Of a stretch of DNA of 64,000 bases, positions 23,075-35,479 are shown in pieces. The notes under the pieces are model-generated. The model made no database searches. It worked only from the letters and a program-made list of their open reading frames with translations, and had not been told where the DNA came from. This DNA is from Dicyema japonicum (taxonomy: Eukaryota > Dicyemida > Rhombozoa > Dicyemidae), in NCBI GenBank assembly GCA_011109175.1, contig RDEW01000007.1:153424-217423 (forward strand), written 5' to 3'. Made by a program: the position numbers and the translations under genes. The first letter of the stretch is position 1, and each line of letters opens with the position of its first letter.

Positions 23075-23329
23075 TATTACTTTATTTATTAAACCCCGGA
23101 TACACCGAGAAAGAAGTTAAAGTAAACAACTAATTAAGTGTATCCAGTTTACACTTCGACAGAAACAGAGTCCATCCGGAATCAACATTACATGCAGTTG
23201 TGGAAACCTCTCCAGTGGAGTGGGGGAGAGCAAATGATCCTTTTTCGTGCCGGCCGGCGCCACCTAGATAGGTGGATCACATGACAGCACTCTAATAGGA
23301 AGAGAGGGAGGAACAGACGAACAAAACTG
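23075..23329 (-). mobile_element. 2A-type LINE 3' end, antisense
   Basis: The tail (TTTATTTATTAAA on the plus strand) and hairpin 23098-23145 mark the 3' end of an antisense copy. The next 180 bp are non-coding, with a GGCCGGCGCC patch near 23250. It is truncated soon after. Confidence 0.55.
23098..23145 (-). repeat. 3'-terminal hairpin with compensatory change
   Basis: GGATACAC pairs perfectly with GTGTATCC. Relative to the common GGATCAC / GTGATCC arms, both sides have changed together so that pairing is kept. Confidence 0.75.
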
Positions 23330-23830
23330 AAATTTCAACCAATTAACCACAAAGCACCACATGGCGCCACGCGGCTATTATTTCTTGATAACACATTGAC
23401 TAACTTTATACGATATGGTTTTTCGCACAGGCCGGGACACATAAAGAATGTACTTTGCTCCATAGACGTCCACAAAGCTTTCGACTCTGTATCAAGGAGG
23501 ATTCTTACTTCGAAAATTTACCAAATAAAGAAAGCTTAAACTCTAACTAGCTAATTTCCTTAGTGGTCGGAGGGGACGCGTCTGCAATGTCCAGTCAAGA
23601 TCTATTTCCCGGCTTCTACCTAATGGTGTTCCCCAAGGATCCAATTTGTTTCCATTACTATTCATGAAGGATCTCTCCACACAGGACGCCGAAAATGATA
23701 TTATTCAGACTTATGCCGACGACATTGTAATTGCGTCACGTGCTTCCACATGTTTGCGGAGCACTGGGCGCTTACGTCCATAACATGAAACTGAATCCAA
23801 CAGTGAGGGAAATGTTGATTATGTCCTATG
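23330..23830 (+). mobile_element. 2A-type LINE RT fragment
   Basis: Broken frames give LLPNGVPQGSNLFPLLF and then IQTYADDIVIASRAS, the RT palm with an intact catalytic YADD box. An LSGRRGRVCN segment precedes it. Both ends are truncated and stops are frequent. Confidence 0.75.
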
Positions 23831-24529
23831 AAAATAATAAATAATATGCATTTTCATCTCTGCAGAATTTACATAATCAATAAAGCCAAATTGAATTTAG
23901 TCAGTTTATTGATACATAACGTTGAGATGCGATATGTCAATGACTGCAACGAGGGTACAATTCGACAAATCCGATACAAGCTTAAAAATGAAGTAAGTCT
24001 AATGATGTTGGTATTGCTTCACATGGCCGCCTCAAACAAATTAAAATAGAGTAGTGTTATAAGTACAAAGGGAGATTTTACTTCTATAAAACTGTCAAGT
24101 AAAGATTATTCCGTTGGTTATGAGGTGGAGTCATATCAAAATGCTTTATAAGAAATATACTAAGGAAGCAACAAGGACTTTCGTGTAAAGAGAACTCTTG
24201 AAATTATGATGACTGAGCTTAAGAACAGGATAAATGTCCCCTATGATGAATATAGTTATAATATAAACAAGTAAATAAAGTACTACCTTATTATTAATTT
24301 AAAACTTGGACATTTATACAATTATTATCAAATCAATTGTCCAGGACTTGAGTTTATTTATCTTTAGGAGGTCGCTCCCAGAGATTTTACACTTCCATGT
24401 TTAATCTTAATCCTTAAGTCTAGAACTTCTTTCCCATCCAGAGATAGACTGTGTTCACATCATAAGCTTGCAAATTCCACTCTGAATGTGCCAGAGTGCA
24501 AAAGAGCAGGATATTGTAATTCAGTTTAT
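23831..24529 (+). other. Unassigned, possibly N-terminal part of the next retroelement
   Basis: Frames such as 23828-24049 (EMRYVNDCNEGTIRQIRYKL) and VGYEVESYQNAL near 24116 look protein-like, but I cannot assign them. An RT begins at about 24560 on the same strand, so this may be its upstream coding region. Confidence 0.3.
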
Positions 24530-25430
24530 TAACTAACGGAACGAAAATATTTATTTTCTACTTGGATTGATGTAAAGAAAGCATTCGACTCTGCTGATCG
24601 CGAGTTTTTATATCATATATTGCAAAACTCATGTTTTTTTTCTTGGATTGACAGAGTTTTCAGAAGCTTGTCACAAAATGGACGATACGGTTAAATTATG
24701 AATACAAATGATTGGGAGATGTGAAAATAAGAAGTATTTTGTAAAGAAACTCCCTTACCCCAGATCTTTGTTTTGTTAATGAAAATTTTGAGTTCAATAC
24801 TAAATGGGAAATTCCCAAAAGTAACAATAGAAGATCCCCTTGGAAAGTCACATGTACGACTAATCACATGGATAAATCTGTTGTCTTATCAAAGTGATAC
24901 AATTGAATTGATGCTGGAAGAAGTTGAATCGCTTTTTGATGCATCTTCGTTGGACAGAATTTTTAACAAGTCTGCAACAAATGTGAAATGTTTCTCAAAA
25001 AAGCTCGTTTCCTCGATGGATATATCTTGGAGTTTAAAGACTAGAATAGTACTGTTCTTGATAGAGAAATTATGGAGATTTGTGAAAAAGCAATCAAAAA
25101 TTTCACGAAAACGAATTTAAACTCAGTAAACCTACTCAAAGAAATGAACGACTATGCATTTTGAAATCATTAGATTGATTCATATCAAGTCTTTGAACAG
25201 ATAGATAAAAATATCCGTCGAATTCTTACGGACAACCAGATCTACGAATAAGAAAATAATTTATATTCCGAGATAAGTTTGTTAGAGGCCTCGAATCTGT
25301 CAGTTACATGGCTGAGCGAATGCTCCTCCATGGAGACTTGGAACATAAAGCTAAACACAGCCTGAAGATCTGAAATTCTACATTAATTTAAAGAATACAA
25401 ATATGGCCAAAATCGTAGAATTCATTTCTC
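24530..25430 (+). mobile_element. Fourth LINE type, degraded RT
   Basis: RT blocks in shifting frames: WIDVKKAFDSADREFLYHIL near 24570, SWIDRVFRSL near 24640, then 24773-25120 (VLLMKILSSILNGKFP, IELMLEEVESLF, FNKSATN). The catalytic dyad is lost (the ITWINLL stretch is where it should be). The DVKKAFDS style and the wide spacing differ from the other three LINE types and resemble R2/R4-group RTs. That placement is tentative. Confidence 0.55.
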
Positions 25431-25600
25431 AAAAGTATAATGCTTGGCCGGCATAAAGAAAATCCAACTATCCTTACATCGGGGACAAACTCGTTACTCG
25501 GAGACAAGTTCTGGAACGCTGGAACGAGTCAGGATCAAGGTGTTAGTTAGTTTGGTTACCCTTGGTCTTTGGAATAAATTTAATTTATAACATTGAAGAT
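25431..25600 (+). mobile_element. 2A-type LINE 3' tail
   Basis: Only the extreme 3' end is present: hairpin 25532-25568, then GGAATAAATTTAATTTATAA. It lies directly after the degraded R2/R4-like RT. Confidence 0.6.
25532..25568 (+). repeat. 3'-terminal hairpin, nine paired bases
   Basis: GGATCAAGG pairs over all nine positions with CCTTGGTCT (two G-U pairs). The lower three pairs differ from the other copies on both arms, again compensatory. Confidence 0.75.
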
Positions 25601-26228
25601 ACAAATTGATGACAATCCCTGATGGATATTTATCATTAATATCTACTGGAGTAAATTGAGATACCACTACAGTCTATTATATATCATTGTTTGAAGGACA
25701 TAACTAAATTCTATTAAATCTGTTTGGTGGATAATGCATGAAAATAAATTAGTCGCAACCGTCTGCTTCAAATCACAACTTAATCGGAAAATTACCCCAA
25801 ACGGGTTGAATTGGATAGGTCCCATAAGTATGAACTATTGGCCAATGATAATTCACACCTCAAAGGTGAAAATAGTTCCAGTTGGACGGAATTGTCTCAA
25901 GATTCTTTAGATGTCGTTTGGACGTGTTCAAAGTGGAGGAGAGTGAAAACGTATATGGAGACACTCTTGCTGCGAAAAAATTAAGAGCACTTAAGTCGAG
26001 GTGAGACACGGAGTATTTATGTATATTGAGGAAAAGGAAGAATGTCAAACCAGGGAGGTCTTTGAATTATGAACGAGGACCAGAAAGTTGGGTCCAAGAG
26101 AAGAAGGGTGTTTTGAATATTTTTTAGATTATCAAATTTGTTTTAAATTGCTATAATTAAACTAAGGCTGGATACTGATCTAGAACCTTTATCCAATTTT
26201 ATTTTTATCAATCGTAATTAAGAGTTTT
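25601..26228. other. Unassigned stretch
   Basis: AT-rich. A plus-strand frame near 25870-26100 (CRLDVFKVEESENVYGD, then KLRALKSR) could be an exon, but I do not recognise it and could not extend it. Confidence 0.3.
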
Positions 26229-29095
26229 TTGGTTGAGGTGGTGACGTCCCTCTTTGAAAATATGTCTTCTTCGCGCTTAATTACCCGTTGCCCATTCTCT
26301 CTTGGTACTTTCAACACTCGAGGCTTGAAGTCATCACCAAAAAACATCAACTCGCACGTGATTTATCTATCCATGGTGTCAGTATTTGCTGCATTCAAAA
26401 GGCAAAGATTACAGCATATTCTATTACGAAATTGGATGATTACTACATGATCACTTTGGACTCTGACTGCCGACATTATGGTCTTGGATTTGCGGTTCAC
26501 AGGGATCTTTACGTTCACAGGGATCTCGGATCGTATTGCAGTCATGCAACTGAAGTTTGGAACAAAGCCCAACTCTGTTATTTCTATCATCAATGTTTAT
26601 GCTCCGACCGCTGTCCGGGCTGATGCCAATCCTGAAGAACTTGGTGCGTTTTACTCATGTTTGACAGGGACATATGACTCACTTTCGTCGTCATATCTGA
26701 CGTTTATTGGTGGAGAATGGAATGCCAGAGTTGGTAAAGTACGGAATGGGGAGACTTGTATTGGATCACATGCTCGGAATCGTCGAAATTCCTCTGGTGT
26801 CTCATTGGTTCAATTCTGCGAATCCTACAACTTATTTATTACGAACACTGCTTTTGAACACCCAGCAAGACATAAAACTACCTGGACTGGATCACGAAAG
26901 GACAAAAATGGCAACTTGATTAAAATATATAATCAAATTGATTATATCTTGTGCAGAAGAAAAAACAAAAACCTAATACGAAACTCGAGATCATACGATG
27001 GGCTTGAAACATCAAGTAATCACAAATTGGTGATCACTCGGTTCTCTTTGGGAAGTTTGTACAAACCTAGAAGATATGGAAAAACGGAATTCGAAAGATT
27101 GGATACAGAAACTCTAATAAACAATGAAATAAAGATGAAAGAGTATGGCGAAAAACTCAGAAAGGAATTAAGCAAGATGAATACAAACAATAGTGCACAG
27201 GATTTGTGGAATGACGTTGGAGTTGCAATGAAGAATACCGCGTCGTTGGTTTTGGGGACTACTCACAAAAACAAATTCAAATATAACAACGAAGAAATGT
27301 CATACTTATCTTCAGAACAAAAGAATTTGAGGATTAGAATTAATAATTCAAATATACCGAGTCTAAAAAAAAGCTAAGGATGTTCGCAACTCAATTTTAC
27401 AAAAATCAAAAAACTTCAAAAATATCAAGTAAAAAAGGAATTGGAGGAACAGGTCTATGAAATCAAGAAATATAAGAACGGATCCAAAATGTTCAAAGCC
27501 ATTCGGATTATTAGCAAAAAGAAACGACCAGGGAATATTGTTATTCACGACCAACATGGACGATCAGTATTGAATGTTATTGAAAAGGCGAACATAGTCT
27601 CTTCACACTACTATGACATCTTTAACAATAAAGAAATTGAAAACAAATCTCCAATAACATCAACGGCTCCTCTTAACTGCCCCATTATTATCGCGGAAAC
27701 TATCAAGGCAATAGGAAAACTAAACTACAGGAAAGCGACTGGTCCTGATAATATACCTGCAGAGTTAAAACATAGAGGTCCCGCAAACAGTAACCAATAA
27801 TTCTATTATCGGTCTTACGGAAAACCCTCTCTATCATTGTATTAAATCGAATCAAAGGGAAAGTCGACAAATTCTTATCACCTGGACAAAGCGGTTTCAG
27901 GAAAAAAAGATCAACCGCCGACATAGTATGGACGCACAGATGGTCTGGCGCTATATGTCAGAAATACAAAAAATGCATAGAAGTTCTGGGGATCGACATG
28001 AGTCGTGCATTCGACTCTGTACACAGGGGACTACTTATTAACATTCTGAATACATTTCTAGACACGGATGATGTTAGAATTATTTCCTTGCTCCTAGAAG
28101 ATACTCACCTGGCTGTCAAAATCGGAAATACCGCTTCCAATTTTTTTAAAACCACTCGGGGAGTTCCACAAGGGGATTCGTTGTCTCCTATTCTATTTAT
28201 TATTTATCTTGAGGCTGCACTGAGGGATTTCAGATTATCCATTAAAGGAAAATATTATAAGTTGATTTACGCAGACGATCTGGACTTTGTATCGGATGAT
28301 TCTGAAGTTCTCAAGTACATAAACGAACATCTTCCTAACATTTTCCAAAAATGGTTCTTGAAGATAAACACTGACAAAACGGAATTTACATCATTCAGCC
28401 GTGCAGAGAGGATATCCGACGAGACGTGGAGAAGACATAAGAAGGTCGGATCGCTCTTGGGGGACGAGGAAGATGTAGCTCGACGGAAAATCCTTGCATC
28501 TGGTGCTTTCAGAAGCCTATCTAAAATATGGAGTTCGGAAAGAAGACTGTGGAAATATAAAGCTTATGATATACAAATACTTTGTTGTGCCCATCCTAAT
28601 ATATAACTGTGGGACATGGGGTTTGTCTAAACAGGCAATGGAGTCTATTGACAGTTTCGACCGCAATATGCTTCGGAAGGCACTTAATATTCACTACAAA
28701 ATGAAGATCAAAAACGAACAATTATATAAGTTGAGCAAAACAGAACCATTATCCATGGAAATCAGAAGATCGAGATTGAGACTGTTCTGTCACATTCTGA
28801 GGATAGACCTGGGTGTCTTGGCAAATCACGTAATAGATGAATATTTCATGGAAAAAACAAAATCATTCCGAAGAAGGCCTAGAACAACCTTACTTATCAC
28901 GTTAAATGAGGACCTAAAAGCCATATGCAGGGAGTTGAAAACAATGGATGACCTCGATGAACTAAGAGATCTTGCGAAACGGAGAGGCCTTTGGATGCGA
29001 TTGATGCAAAGAGTGGCCGCCGCGGCTCAAGAGAACCTTAATTGACTTTTGTTTTTTTATGTGTTCTCGGCAGTGCTGATAATAATAATAATTAA
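26229..29095 (+). mobile_element. (TAA)n-tail LINE, most complete copy
   Basis: The endonuclease starts at about 26300 (SLGTFNTRGLKSSPKN), with FIGGEWNARVG, QIDYILCRR and SSNHKLVITRF. The RT follows: YRKATGPDNIPAELK, LSPGQSGFRKKRSTADIVW, GIDMSRAFDSVHRGLL, TRGVPQGDSLSPILFIIYLEAA and catalytic YADDLDFVSDD near 28270. The C-terminal part has KKVGSLLGDEEDVARRK, LIYNCGTWG, FCHILRID and FRRRPRTTL, ending in AAENLN at 29045. The tail is GATAATAATAATAATTAA at 29080-29094. A few frameshifts (about 26500, 27370, 27795 and 28590) separate long open frames, so this is a young but probably inactive copy and the best reference for the family. Confidence 0.9.
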
Positions 29096-29586
29096 GAGTG
29101 AACAGATCTCCTGTGAGTGAATGACCATTACTTCACAGGGCCGACTCAAACAAACATTCATAAGAAAAAAAGGAATAATTTTTAGAAATACGTACAGAAA
29201 TCTCTTTAAATATAATTTTGGTTTGAAAGGAATTTTCCAAGTTTTGATAAATTATGCAAAATTCTTCTTTCTGGAGATTGAACATATTTACCCAAGAGGG
29301 AATACCTTTTATTTTTTAAACAACTACTGAAATTCAGGGAGTTGATTTTATGGAAATAATTAAGGAGGAGATGTTTGTGAATCAAAATACATCGTCAGAG
29401 TTGTCCGATAAACTATGTTTAGAACACAAACGAGTTATCTTTTAAAAAGTTATCATTATAGATTCTAGGGACACCCGAAAATGACTACATAAAACATTCA
29501 GGAAAGGTTCAGAAAACCTCATTCTTCAGGGTCTGTTCGATGCAAGTTTAGTGTGGGCACGTCCATCGGCGTCAGAAGGTCTAAAC
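29096..29586. other. Left flank of hAT element, unassigned
   Basis: A plus-strand frame (ENLILQGLFDASLVWARPSAS, ending SEGLN) runs up to the hAT insertion point. After the element a frame YSDGSKQGKEEPHEL continues, so the hAT may have landed in a coding or once-coding sequence. I do not recognise the protein. Confidence 0.35.
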
Positions 29587-31500
29587 CAGGGGTTCCCAAA
29601 CTTATTCAGGTCATAGTTGCCTTTAACAAACTTTTTAATAATTAATGTGAACAATGATGTTGCAAAAAGTTAGAGACAAGTTTCTCAATATTTGGGTTCA
29701 TGCTTGTAAGCCTAATTCGTAATCTCCTCTTTCAACAATGTCCAAGCGGTTTCTCCTTTTGGTAATTACCTGTGATACAATACTGAAGCCTCTCTCAACC
29801 AAATAAAGAAGTGGAGAAAGCAATAAAAAAACAATTTTGATTTTTTCCATAACATATTTTTCAGGAATATCTTTTTGTAACCAAAAATCTTGATACGACC
29901 TGTGGTTAAAAGTGGGTTTAATTTCAAATCGTTTTTTAGCATAATTAGTTCCTCTTGACAACAAGATTGAACGTCATATTCTGAAAGGAGTCTATTACCC
30001 AATCTGGAACTTTTAATTCACATAAATCTTTGAAACGTCCCTTCATATCTTGTTCTTGAATGCTCAAATGTTCAATATAAATTTCGAAATTATCTTCAGA
30101 AAGGAAGTCTTTAAGACCGTGGAAATTGGATTAATTCTTTCCTGCCAATATTCCTACAAAATAAAGGTAGTTTCGAACTAAAAGCAGAAATAAGTTACTT
30201 TGCCTAAATTAATTTAAAAATAATACCTTGTTTGAATTAATATCAGCAAATTTTAATTTCATTAAATTTAGCAAAAATATCTGTAAGTAAGCCTCATCAT
30301 GTTTAACGGATTCTAGTTCCGGGCCAATTTAAGAGTTTAAAGAGTTGAAAAATTCTACAACACTACTGAACAGAGAGAAAATCCACGCCAAATAATAGCC
30401 ATTTGATAACCACTATACTTCAGTATGTATTAATAGTCGTTTTTCGATACATAGCACCTGAAAAAGACGTGAATTTAAAGGGTTGGATTTAATTTTGTTA
30501 ATAGCAGAAATAGCTGTATTGAGAAAGTCATGTAGACGACCATTTGTAAGGTACCCCATCAGTTGCACATGCAACTATATTTGTTAATGGTATATCTTTA
30601 AGACAGAGAAATTCATGGACTTTGTCGAACATTGATTTCTCCTTTGTATCAGTTTCAAGCTTTCGAACAAAAAGTAATTCCTGTATAATTCGACCATACA
30701 TGACAAAACGTACATATACAAGCAATAATGTGCCATCCAGGAAGCATTGACTCATCTAATTGTAGATTGAATTTCGTATTTTTTAATATTAAACAAAGAT
30801 CGTTTTCCACATTGAAAGCCATATCATCAATACGTCTCTGTATCGTATTGTTGCTAAGCGAAATCGACTTAATAATATTCTGGGAAGGTTGGTGTATTAC
30901 TGTTTTCAGTACTTCATGAATTGATAGTATTATCAGTTCCTTCCCAATTGTGTGCAGTTTCCCCGACTTGGCGATAAGTAAAGCGATGCTATATGATGCA
31001 ACAACGCATCACTATGTTTATTATTACTGGAGAATACTTTCTTCAGGCTTCGTTGATTTTTTTGTTTCCCCCGATACTTTTGAAAAACCGTCAGCGGCTT
31101 GTTGGAATTATTTGGATGGACCTATATTTTAATAAAATACAAAAACCATTCGTAAATGGTGACTTAATCTAGAAGGCTTCATAGCCTCGTTAGAAAATGA
31201 CTTTGAGCATAATAATCAGCAAGGTTGTCTTTCATCAAAGGAAATGCGATGAAACCATATTTTAAATATTGAATATTATATTGACGAATTTTTTATTTAG
31301 TGTCTGCTCAATTGTTGAATAATACAAATACACCGCAAATCACGCTAGTGTCAATTTAAATTACTGGTTCACCATACTGAAATTCTATTATATTAATAAG
31401 ATGATATAAAATTTTACGAATAATTTATTATCTCCCCAATAAATGATTTACTCATAAACGCCCCCTTTAAATTTTTTATCGGCCACTTTGGGAAACCCTG
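29587..31500 (-). mobile_element. hAT DNA transposon with decayed ZBED-type transposase
   Basis: Left end CAGGGGTTCCCAAACTT and right end (reverse complement) CAGGGTTTCCCAAAGTGG form imperfect terminal inverted repeats. They are flanked by GTCTAAAC (29579-29586) and GTCTAAAT (31501-31508), an 8-bp target duplication with one change, as expected for hAT. The transposase reads leftwards in pieces: 30755-30528 (FLDGTLLLVYVRFV, ELLFVRKLETDTKEKS, IPLTNIVACATDG) and 29964-29698 (LLYLVERGFS, ITKRRNRLDI, the C-terminal dimerisation region). Stops between them show it is inactive. The proteins resemble ZBED5/FAM200-type hAT transposases. Confidence 0.9.
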
Positions 31501-32640
31501 GTCTAAATTATTCAGATGGTTCGAAACAGGGAAAAGAAGAACCTCATGAATTATAAGCATGTTGTCATTTCAGGTAATATTGTCATCAGGAGACTATGAT
31601 CGGGCACAAGAGATGAAAACTGGGGCAAAATAAAGAAGGAACTCATCACGTGATGGTTTGGTTTTTACTATTGTCTTGATGTTGCTAAATAAAGTTGGAT
31701 TGAATATCGTGTCTAAACTGTTAAAAGATAGATTACCATCCACTGGAATATTAAAAAAACTGATTGAACAAATAAGAATGTGAGATATTAATTTGCCATA
31801 CCTTTCAGAAACCATTGAACTAAAGAGAATCTTTTTACTACGCTATCATAACAAGAGAGTTTTGATATGTCACAGACAAAGTCCTATGCCAGGAGCTTTT
31901 AGCATACATCAGCCATAAATCGATAAAGTCGATCACTATAATAAAAAGAGCCATCGCGTCATTCTAGATTCACCCTTCCGCAGCCCTACAAGTCGCCTGA
32001 TTAACCTGATAAAGTCAGACGTGCCCGTGCAAATAACGCCAGACGTTTCAACGGAGATCGGTTGGAGAGCGAACCAGTCTACTATGCCCTAGTACTTCCT
32101 TTTCAAATTTTCAAAAGAGATCGCAGTGGAACACGCGTGCAAAGATGACTTAAGCGAATTCCCATTAGAGAAATGTCAATGCACATTGAATCCCAGCGAG
32201 TGAATCTCCCAGCGCTTTATCTGCATGACATTGGATATCCTGCTTTCCTGTCATTTATCCCACCGAATCGGCATCGGTATTCCAAGCAGACGTCAAGGCT
32301 TATCTGAAGAGCAATTCCAACAAGGATTGAATTCCAATCAAGTAGACTACCAACTGCACGTATGGGAAAGTATTGAGCTAGGACCCCGAATTATCAACAG
32401 ACGCCTCATTAGACATGTACGACGATGGATATCTGCAGATTTTCAAAGTTCATTTAGCCTTTTTTCAAAACGGATTTCATCCCGTTCTTTTGAAAGGTAA
32501 AGTTCTTGAGAACACCAGTTTGTTGTCCACTGCTATACAACCGTGTCAAGCAAAGGATCCAGACTTAATCCGGGGCAGGAACACAAGAATGAGTTGACCA
32601 AGGCACGACAGCTTGCGAAAGACGACATAGAGCTTCGAAT
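31501..32640. other. Unassigned, several short protein-like frames
   Basis: Plus-strand frames include DGLVFTIVLMLLNKVGLNIV near 31660, SPFRSPTSRLINLIKSDVPV near 31970, 32225-32500 and 32415-32597 (VHLAFFQNGFHPVLLKGKV). They have no recognised family and no consistent frame, so they look like remnants of an unidentified element. Confidence 0.3.
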
Positions 32641-33341
32641 TCCCAAATCGGCAGGATACCCTTAAACCTATTCAATCAAACCTTATAGGGAGCTGTCCTG
32701 GACAATTCAGTGCTATCAAATCGGATATTTAGAAATTTCGAGAGAATCAGTCTTGTGCAAACAAGGGACCTTGTCATAACAACTAACTTTATAATATTTT
32801 TAGGTCAAAATTTGAAATCAAGTAAAGTATTTGATCGATTTTAATTAATCTCTCATCTTACAATACCCAGAAGACGTTAGTTAATTAAGTAACCCCAGAA
32901 AACATTGGATGCTTGATAAGGAAGTATTTTTGGTTTAATTAGTGATGGAACTCAATCACTCCTAGTCTTAATTACATACGAGACTATCAGAGGATTACAT
33001 TCTATTATGTCATAGGCTTATTCCAAACGAATAATCTTATGCAGGAATACAAATGATTTCAATGGACGAATGTCAAGTGTGGACTAGATAATTTACACAA
33101 TGATTACCGAATCATCCTCAGATCTTATATATTTGACATTTGCTAATATCATAGTGTTAATAATAAGGAAACATCGACTATGTCTCAAATAATTTTAAAC
33201 ACAAGCACAAAACTAATTGATTATTAAAGTAACCCCCAATAATAAACAAACAAAAGATAAACCCGAATCATGATCGAATATCGAAGGTTACACAAGCAAT
33301 AACATTATTATTCTCATCTTTTGCAACAACTTTAATCATAA
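32641..33341. other. AT-rich stretch without gene
   Basis: It holds a sequence near 32878-32905 (AGTTAATTAAGTAACCCCAG) that recurs near 45356, possibly a diverged antisense 2A-type LINE tail. Otherwise nothing is seen. Confidence 0.4.
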
Positions 33342-33665
33342 TTATAACAATCTAAAATAACAAAAATGTGTAACATTTCGTAAATTAATATTATATTGTT
33401 CATCAAAGGAAATGTAATAATTGTTTCCCTCAGCTAAAGCACAGTCTTTACAACAAAATTTTCTCTGTTCATAGCAAATATTCTTACGAGAAATAAAATA
33501 AGCCTTAATTTTACCAGTGAATGAGGTAGAATTGAAATCTAATAATATCACAAAATTACCAGCATGAAAAGTTAATCTTCCAGTAATCAGACATTTCCTG
33601 AATAATATTGGAGTGACGTTAATTAAATTGGTGATTGTATTATGTTTACCATCTAAGTATAATTA
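33342..33665 (-). CDS. Hypothetical cysteine-containing protein or exon
   Basis: Read leftwards, an open frame of about 105 aa (with VTPILFRKCLITGRLTFHAG, AYFISRKNICYEQRKFCCKDC, then ALAEGNNYYISFD) contains clustered cysteines (FCCKDC) that could bind metal. An in-frame 21-nt GT-AG candidate lies near 33540-33560. I do not recognise the family. It may be an exon of a larger gene, but no neighbouring exon was found. Confidence 0.35.
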
Positions 33666-34365
33666 TTTACTATTACTGCAATTCTGATATGTTATATTTT
33701 TACAAGTGACAATATAAAATAAAATGCTGAGCCCCGTCACATACATTTTTTATTTAAATAAATTTTGTCAAAGAAAATAAATAAAAATATTTTATTTTAC
33801 CAAGTATTAAAGATTTTATTAATACAAAATGACCATCGATACAACGACGTTAAAACTTTCTCGAATGAGAAAAATTGACTGATTTAATAACAATAAACCT
33901 CCCAATTGTAACTATTGATATCAACTAAGCTTTTCACCGATCATCGAGACACGTTCTGAGCAGGGTGACTTTTACTAAAAATATGATTACTAGTGCGACT
34001 TTTGTCAATAATGTCAAAAATTCATATGTTCTTTAAAATTGTTTAAAACTTATATTTTTTAATCAAAAATATTATATTAAAAAAAAGTCATTAAGTAAAA
34101 ATTTTGGGCAAAGTCAAAAAAAGGTCAAAATTTAATTTTTAGGTCAATAAAGTCAAAATGATTTTTATTAAATTTTTATGATATATGATATTCTTTGAAA
34201 GTGAACATAAAGTTTGTAAAACTTGTTTGAGGGTATTGGTGTAAGTTATTTTTGAGTTTTTTACATGCATTTATTATAGAGTTAAAAAATTGGTTTGATC
34301 TAAGAAATCGATATAAATATGTGTGAATACACAAATAAATTTACTCCATAAAAAAACATAAAATT
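33666..34365. other. AT-rich stretch without gene
   Basis: Long A/T runs with repeated TCAAAAATTTA-like and GTCAAAAA motifs. No open frame, RNA gene or element end is recognised. Confidence 0.5.
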
Positions 34366-35050
34366 TTATTGAACGCCGGTTATCCGGCTCACTGCCTTTG
34401 AGTCTCCATTAACAAAAGAAGTATTCCCACCGTTTCTGATAAAGTTTGTATATTTGAACATCCAGAGAATGAGCCTTCTCAGTCTCGTCTGAAAACGATT
34501 CACGACTGGATTTCCACAAATACGAGCAGAAGTCTTAGCTACAACAATCATCTGTGAAATCTTCCACCGAATATTTATGGAAGCTAAGTGTCCCTACTGC
34601 GAAAAATTTGTTTCCACTTGGCGCGCTTCCTCTATTGTCACCACGTGGAGTTATATTCTTATCTGAGTAGAATTGAGCAATCGTTCTTCCAATTCGTCTA
34701 TCCTGCCTTCTTGACACCTCTTCTCTTGTCCAGGCCCGCTTCGAGTTATACACAGCATTAAATACATCTAATGGATATCTGGGAGCGTCCGCACTTGTCT
34801 TTGCTGTTTTTGTTAGCCACCGGTTTTCTTCATTCGAAGGGAATGGGGGAAATAAATAAATGAGTGGCGTTAAATCTCAGTTTGGCATACTTAATCTCGG
34901 ATAATATCTGAACTATGACTCTGGATGAGATTCTAAATGCAATTTCAAACACTTGACGCAGGAAGATTATCCCTGTTAGGATCCCAAAGGCCTGCCACCA
35001 CAATTTTGCCTCTGCTCCTGCTTCCTGTAACGAGAAAGTAATTCTCAATG
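34366..35050 (-). CDS. Unknown protein fragments, possibly one gene
   Basis: Three consecutive minus-strand frames (35048-34830, 34840-34535 and 34551-34366) read as protein: a hydrophobic stretch (LWWQAFGILTGIIFLRQVF), then NAVYNSKRAWTREEVSRRQD and RIGRTIAQFYSDKNI, then FQTRLRRLILWMFKYTNFI. The breaks could be micro-introns, but I could not fix their boundaries. I do not recognise the protein. A decayed transposon ORF is the alternative. Confidence 0.3.
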
Positions 35051-35479
35051 ATTCAACGAGATGATGCTTATCTTTTCCCAGGTACTTGCACTGGGCCTAG
35101 AATCGAAGCCTACTCTCTTACAAAAGCCGTGTTTGTCAAGTCTAATTAAAGCACAATTGACTATCTTGATGTAATCCAGGGAGGAATTTACTGCAAATTT
35201 ATACTTTCGAGGGCTCATTCATCGGTCAACCTTCCTCTGGGTCTGATAATCTTGTTCATACGCTAAAAAGATACTAATCGAGGGAGATCTAACTGTTTGA
35301 AAAGTGTGTACCGACTTTAGCCCAATGAATTGCTCCCCTGAGACAGTTTCTCTTATGAAAGCAAAATACCTTCCAATGCCAGATGATCTTTGTACACCCG
35401 TCTTTCATGAGTGATGCTCTCAGATCATATCAATTACTTAGAATTAAAGAAATTTAAAATGTTAACTTGCATATGAATG
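35051..35479. other. Unassigned stretch
   Basis: A minus-strand frame near 35080-35215 (KYKFAVNSSLDYIKIVNCAL, then IRLDKHGFCKRVGFDSRPSA) looks protein-like but is unassigned. It may belong with the fragments at 34366-35050. Confidence 0.25.
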
